Of a stretch of 42,896 nucleotides of DNA, positions 40,655-42,896 are shown piece by piece (positions within the stretch are counted from its first letter, which is position 1; each line of letters begins with the position of its first letter). A program made the translations under genes and the position numbers. The DNA is from a virus. Under the pieces are notes generated by a model. It made no database searches and was not told where the DNA came from. It was given only the letters and a program-made list of their open reading frames with translations. The DNA lies in the IMG/VR virus record IMGVR_UViG_3300032323_001293, positions 1 through 42,896 of that record; one strand, given 5' to 3'.

Positions 40655-40819
40655 GGTTGCTTCTCCGTGATGTGTTGGTAAATGGTCGGGGGGATGGGTA
40701 GATTCAGCGCCCCCGCCGCTGTGAGGAGTTGGTGAGCTGGGTAACGCGAGCTGAGCGCCCTCTCACCGACAAAGCGTACTTGCATCTACCGGGCTTGTAC
40801 GCGTTGTGCAACCATGAAC
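40655..40819 (-). other. 165-base intergenic region with three successive hairpins
   Basis: The longest non-coding stretch in the window. It contains an all-G/C six-pair stem (40687-40692 with 40710-40715), a compound stem (40728-40736 with 40762-40770, plus two inner three-pair helices) and an eleven-pair stem with one mismatch (40769-40779 with 40797-40807). The second and third stems share two boundary bases, so they may compete at the base. No T-run follows any of them. No tRNA signature is present. A structured RNA, RNA-processing site or replication signal is possible. Confidence 0.6.
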
Positions 40820-41059
40820 TCAGCTCTCGTGTTTGCTACAAACTTCGTCCAGCTTCATCTTGTAGTGCTGGGCTTTGTTACCGTCGTCAGTGCCTTCTTT
40901 CTTGCCCTGCCGCATGGCGTATTTGATGATGTTCCCTTTGAGGAACCCTCTGAATTCTTCGGGCGTGAGTACCGCCTCCATGACATGCCAAGGCTGCATG
41001 CTCATGTCTTTGTAGTGTGTGCCGCCGACTTGCAGGGCGTCGGCTGTTGTGTTCGTCAT
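40820..41059 (-). CDS. DUF3310 protein (T7 gp1.7-like nucleotide kinase family)
   Basis: 79 residues from the ATG at 41059, chosen because it follows TTAGGAG; the longer frame has no site. Family features are 'VGGTHYKDMSMQPWHVME', 'FRGFLKGNIIKYAMRQGKK' and the C-terminal 'NKAQHYKMKLDEV'. Members include T7 gp1.7, reported as a nucleotide kinase, so a function in dTMP/dGMP phosphorylation for phage DNA synthesis is possible; this small form holds only the core motif. It sits among early genes upstream of the VRR-NUC gene. Confidence 0.85.
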   Translation of the reverse strand: MTNTTADALQVGGTHYKDMSMQPWHVMEAVLTPEEFRGFLKGNIIKYAMRQGKKEGTDDGNKAQHYKMKLDEVCSKHES

Positions 41060-41078
41060 GTTGCTACTCCTAAAGTTG

Positions 41079-41384
41079 TTACTGTTCGTGTTTGTTGGTG
41101 CGCTTTGCACTTTGTCCAGCCTTTGAGTATATGCCGAACTGCTTGTAAGCTGTGAGTCTTTTTTCACGCTCGGCCATGTCCGCAACGTGTTGTGCAGAAG
41201 TCTTTTCTGTGCGGCCTTTGGCCCGGAAAGTTGGGTCTTCTGCGAACACGCTGGGCTGGTGGTTGTGTGCCCAATGGAAGGGTGAGTACGGGTGACATTT
41301 GCATGTCTGTGCGGCCATGGGGGCTCCTTTCAAAACAAAACAGTTGCGGGTAGGGTCAAACTGAACGAGGTCAAGCACTTGCAT
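41079..41384 (-). CDS. Hypothetical His/Lys-rich protein, two possible starts
   Basis: 101 residues from ATG 41384, which follows TGGAGG and overlaps the previous gene by 14 bases. A second in-frame ATG at 41318 (79 residues) also follows an excellent site, AAAGGAG. The shared part has 'TCKCHPYSPFHWAHNHQP', a Cys/His-rich segment that might bind metal, then a basic helix 'HVADMAEREKRLTAYKQFG'. The two strong initiation sites suggest either two protein forms or a short regulatory N-terminal reading. Function unknown. Confidence 0.6.
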   Translation of the reverse strand: MQVLDLVQFDPTRNCFVLKGAPMAAQTCKCHPYSPFHWAHNHQPSVFAEDPTFRAKGRTEKTSAQHVADMAEREKRLTAYKQFGIYSKAGQSAKRTNKHEQ

Positions 41385-41853
41385 GCGGGACCTCCACGAT
41401 AGGGCGCATCTTCTTCAAGCGCAAGCTCTCCACGACATCGGCCATGGCGGTCTCAAGCTGCTTGACGGTCACGGTCTCAAGCTGCGCATCATGAACCTCC
41501 ATGAGCAGGTTCAAAGCCACAAGCTCAGGGCCTTTGACGATGAAGCGGAAGTCGTTGGCCACACCACGACGGGCCAGTGCAAGTATGGCGTCTTGTCCCT
41601 CGCGTATCTCCGGCTTCCAGTCCTCACCTATGCCCCGGTTGGCCAGCGCTTCGGTTATGTTTGCCGCGTCAATCAACGCGTCAATGTCGCGGCGCGCCGC
41701 CACGCCAAGGCGTAGGTTGTTCATCGCATCGTGGTTGCGAATTTTGAGCGTGGTGCCTGCACCGATAGCATCGACCTTTTTCAAGCCTGCCTGCACCCAC
41801 GTCATGTTATCGAGCCGCACGCCCTTGGGTCTGTACTTACTGCGCTTTCGCAT
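41371..41853 (-). CDS. Hypothetical phage protein (160 aa)
   Basis: Starts with a basic 'MRKRSKYRPKGVRLDNMTWV' and continues with helices 'HDAMNNLRLGVAARRDIDALIDAANITEALANRG' and 'VTVKQLETAMADVVESLRLKKM'. It overlaps the winged-helix gene by 17 bases. Alpha-helical, without Cys clusters or a membrane segment. I have the impression that proteins with this basic start recur in phage early regions, but no function is known to me. Confidence 0.65.
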   Translation of the reverse strand: MRKRSKYRPKGVRLDNMTWVQAGLKKVDAIGAGTTLKIRNHDAMNNLRLGVAARRDIDALIDAANITEALANRGIGEDWKPEIREGQDAILALARRGVANDFRFIVKGPELVALNLLMEVHDAQLETVTVKQLETAMADVVESLRLKKMRPIVEVPHASA

Positions 41854-42142
41854 ACACGCCCCCCATCCAGTTCGTTCTCGGCTTCGCCGTCTGCACGCCC
41901 CACTTCACCCGGTTTCTTGGGTGCGGGCAGTCTTCTGGGACTACCACCGCCACCCACACCTTCTCGTACTGCCCGCGCTTGGCTGGCCTCCACCTGTCCA
42001 CATACACGTCAGGCATGGACCGCAGCGCGGTTCTGACATTGGCCACATGCGTGTCCGTGACCGCTGCAATCTCGTAGGGCGACATGCCCTCCGGGTGGTC
42101 GCGCAGCAGCTTCCTGATTCTTTGCTGGCGTACGGGCTTCAT
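41837..42142 (-). CDS. Winged-helix/HTH DNA-binding protein candidate
   Basis: 101 residues from ATG 42142 with GGAGAAG upstream and an ATGA overlap with the preceding gene. 'VRQQRIRKLLRDHPEGMSPYEIAAVTDTHVANVRTALRSMPDVYVDRW' has the layout of a MarR/winged-helix domain: helix, 'S-x-x-E-I-A' helix, recognition helix 'VANVRTALRSM' and a wing 'YVDRW'. The C-terminal part is basic and Trp-rich. It likely binds DNA and may regulate early transcription. Its relation to the Cro-type regulator at 32783 is unknown. Confidence 0.7.
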   Translation of the reverse strand: MKPVRQQRIRKLLRDHPEGMSPYEIAAVTDTHVANVRTALRSMPDVYVDRWRPAKRGQYEKVWVAVVVPEDCPHPRNRVKWGVQTAKPRTNWMGGVYAKAQ

Positions 42143-42291
42143 GGCTTCTCCAACACAATCTTCTCCAGCTTCTCCACAGCAAGGCACAAGTCCTCGTGCA
42201 GGTAGTCAGGCAGTTGGGTCTTGGTGCTGAAAGCCCAGCTCTCCATCGCGGACAGCAGCTTGATCAGTTTGAGTGCGTCTTCTTTGCTCAT
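42139..42291 (-). CDS. 50-residue helical micro-protein
   Basis: Sequence begins MSKEDALKLIKLLSAMESWAF and ends LCLAVEKLEKIVLEKP, two amphipathic helices joined by 'STKTQLPDYLHED'. ATG at 42291 overlaps the previous gene by four bases (ATGA) and its own stop overlaps the next ATG by four. The Leu/Lys/Glu helices suggest a small protein-binding or dimerising adaptor, possibly an inhibitor of a host protein; function not known. Confidence 0.65.
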   Translation of the reverse strand: MSKEDALKLIKLLSAMESWAFSTKTQLPDYLHEDLCLAVEKLEKIVLEKP

Positions 42292-42416
42292 GCTTGCTTC
42301 TCCTTGCATTTGTGTTTCAACATGGGAATGCGCAGCACTGTGAGCATCCAGCCAAGGTAGCCAACATTCTCTCCACAGCGGGTGCAGATGTGGCGCACTT
42401 TGTATTCGGGTTTCAT
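42288..42416 (-). CDS. 42-residue Zn-ribbon micro-protein
   Basis: ATG at 42416 follows TTGAGGAG at a good distance and overlaps the previous gene as ATGA. The peptide has C-T-R-C in 'RHICTRCGENVG' and H-K-C near the end ('MLKHKCKEKQA'), adequate for a one-zinc ribbon. Between the knuckles is a hydrophobic 'YLGWMLTVLRIP' stretch. It may bind nucleic acid or host RNA polymerase in the manner of other phage zinc micro-proteins, but this is conjecture. Confidence 0.65.
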   Translation of the reverse strand: MKPEYKVRHICTRCGENVGYLGWMLTVLRIPMLKHKCKEKQA

Positions 42417-42493
42417 AAACAGCTCCTCAATGTCAACAGGCCAAGCATCACAGTGATGAAGGTCACTGCGGCCCAAGTTACTTGTTTGTTCAT
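42413..42493 (-). CDS. 26-residue single-span membrane peptide
   Basis: The frame MNKQVTWAAV continues TFITVMLGLL to the end, TLRSCL: a short polar start then one hydrophobic helix. It is flanked by ATGA overlaps on both sides (42490-42493 and 42413-42416), which argues that the frame is read. Too short for reliable statistics. It could be a membrane micro-protein (superinfection exclusion or similar) or a coupling leader for the Zn-ribbon gene. Confidence 0.5.
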   Translation of the reverse strand: MNKQVTWAAVTFITVMLGLLTLRSCL

Positions 42494-42807
42494 GCTTCCC
42501 TCGCTTTCAGCATGGCGTCTTGCGCACGGATAAGCGCGAACAGTTCCTGAGTTCTTGAATCGTTTTGCCATTCAAGCGTTGTCATCTTGCTTGGTGCAGC
42601 GCGATATACGGGATACGGGCGATCCACGCTTGGGCGTTCAGTCATGCGTCGCGCATCAATATCGTCCCATGAATAACCGCCAACAAAGCCAAGCGGTGCG
42701 GGATCGGCACGGTGAAACTTTAAAAATAGTTCGTAGTCCGCTTGTATGCGTTCGACTTTTTTTGGGTCCACGGGAACCGCTGGCCCGCCTGTGTTTGTGT
42801 TGCTCAT
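42490..42807 (-). CDS. Hypothetical protein (105 aa)
   Basis: ATG at 42807, overlapping the preceding micro-gene as ATGA, with GAGGATCATCAA upstream; the longer frame has no site. 'VDPKKVERIQADYELFLKFHRADPAP' is helical, then 'GFVGGYSWDDIDARRMTERPSVDRPYPVYRAAPSKMTTLEWQND' and a final helix 'ELFALIRAQDAMLKAREA'. Charged, soluble, no Cys. Function unknown; member of the chain of early overlapping genes. Confidence 0.65.
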   Translation of the reverse strand: MSNTNTGGPAVPVDPKKVERIQADYELFLKFHRADPAPLGFVGGYSWDDIDARRMTERPSVDRPYPVYRAAPSKMTTLEWQNDSRTQELFALIRAQDAMLKAREA

Positions 42808-42896
42808 TTGATGATCCTCATGAACGCGCCGCATCTGGCGCACTTGTAAATGGGTTGGCCTATGACGGCCTCCCAACGATGCTGGCATTGGGTCAT
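42804..42896 (-). CDS. 30-residue Zn-ribbon-like micro-protein at the window edge
   Basis: Reading from the last base of the window, ATG at 42896 gives MTQCQHRWEAVIGQPIYKC continuing ARCGAFMRIIK, then TGA overlapping the next ATG as ATGA. C4 and H6 with C-A-R-C (19-22) could hold one zinc ion. The start coincides with the window end, so the gene may extend further upstream; the ribosome-binding site is not visible. Function unknown. Confidence 0.5.
   Translation of the reverse strand: MTQCQHRWEAVIGQPIYKCARCGAFMRIIK

Noticed and set aside
40507-40785. 92-codon minus-strand frame covering the hairpin region
   Set aside because: More than half overlaps the VRR-NUC gene in another frame, it has no ribosome-binding site and its translation is shadow-like after the overlap; the space is better explained by RNA or DNA structure.
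40680-40815. tRNA or tmRNA gene
   Set aside because: Stems are present, but no T-arm consensus, no acceptor pairing of seven base pairs with CCA and no anticodon arm in the right place.

Overview
The window is part of a tailed double-stranded DNA phage genome (Caudoviricetes). The gene content fits a short-tailed podovirus-type virion: two adaptor-like proteins, a tail nozzle/hub-like protein, fibres with a chaperone tail, internal 'ejection' proteins and one 3298-residue virion protein. The high-GC codon use and the style of the genes suggest a proteobacterial host, plausibly a freshwater Burkholderiales, but the host is inference only. Terminase, portal, capsid, integrase and a phage RNA polymerase are not visible here. 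The window is therefore not the whole genome, and transcription by host RNA polymerase is the simplest reading.

Layout. Positions 1-29536 are read from the plus strand as one tightly packed late operon. It holds a Zn-ribbon protein and small basic proteins among two adaptor-like genes (15-2161), small structural and fibre genes (2163-9280), a compact lysis cassette (9290-10692), a tail nozzle/hub (10709-12571), then three large repeat-rich internal virion candidates (12884-19573), one carrying a lytic transglycosylase domain. The operon ends with the giant polyvalent protein (19640-29536), which contains an HEVGVH metallopeptidase motif and an ADP-ribosyltransferase-like region.

Positions 29540-42896 are read from the minus strand. 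They form the DNA-metabolism arm: a primase-helicase, a Cro-type regulator, a four-Cys protein with an acidic tail (possible ssDNA-binding role), an SNF2/DEAD-type helicase, an HNH protein, a Cas4/RecB-like nuclease, a small HExxH protein, family A DNA polymerase, a VRR-NUC nuclease and a DUF3310 (T7 gp1.7-like) protein. The arm begins at the right edge with a run of very small genes joined by consecutive 4-base ATGA overlaps. The two arms converge with 3 bases between stop codons, over a stem-loop.

The points most worth attention are: the giant protein, whose enzymatic block is bracketed by two copies of the octapeptide FSRGAPAD; a 165-base intergenic region (40655-40819) that folds into three successive hairpins; hendecad-type repeats in two different virion proteins (one of exact 66-residue super-period, one of five exact 33-bp units ending at the stop codon); and the chain of micro-genes at the right end.
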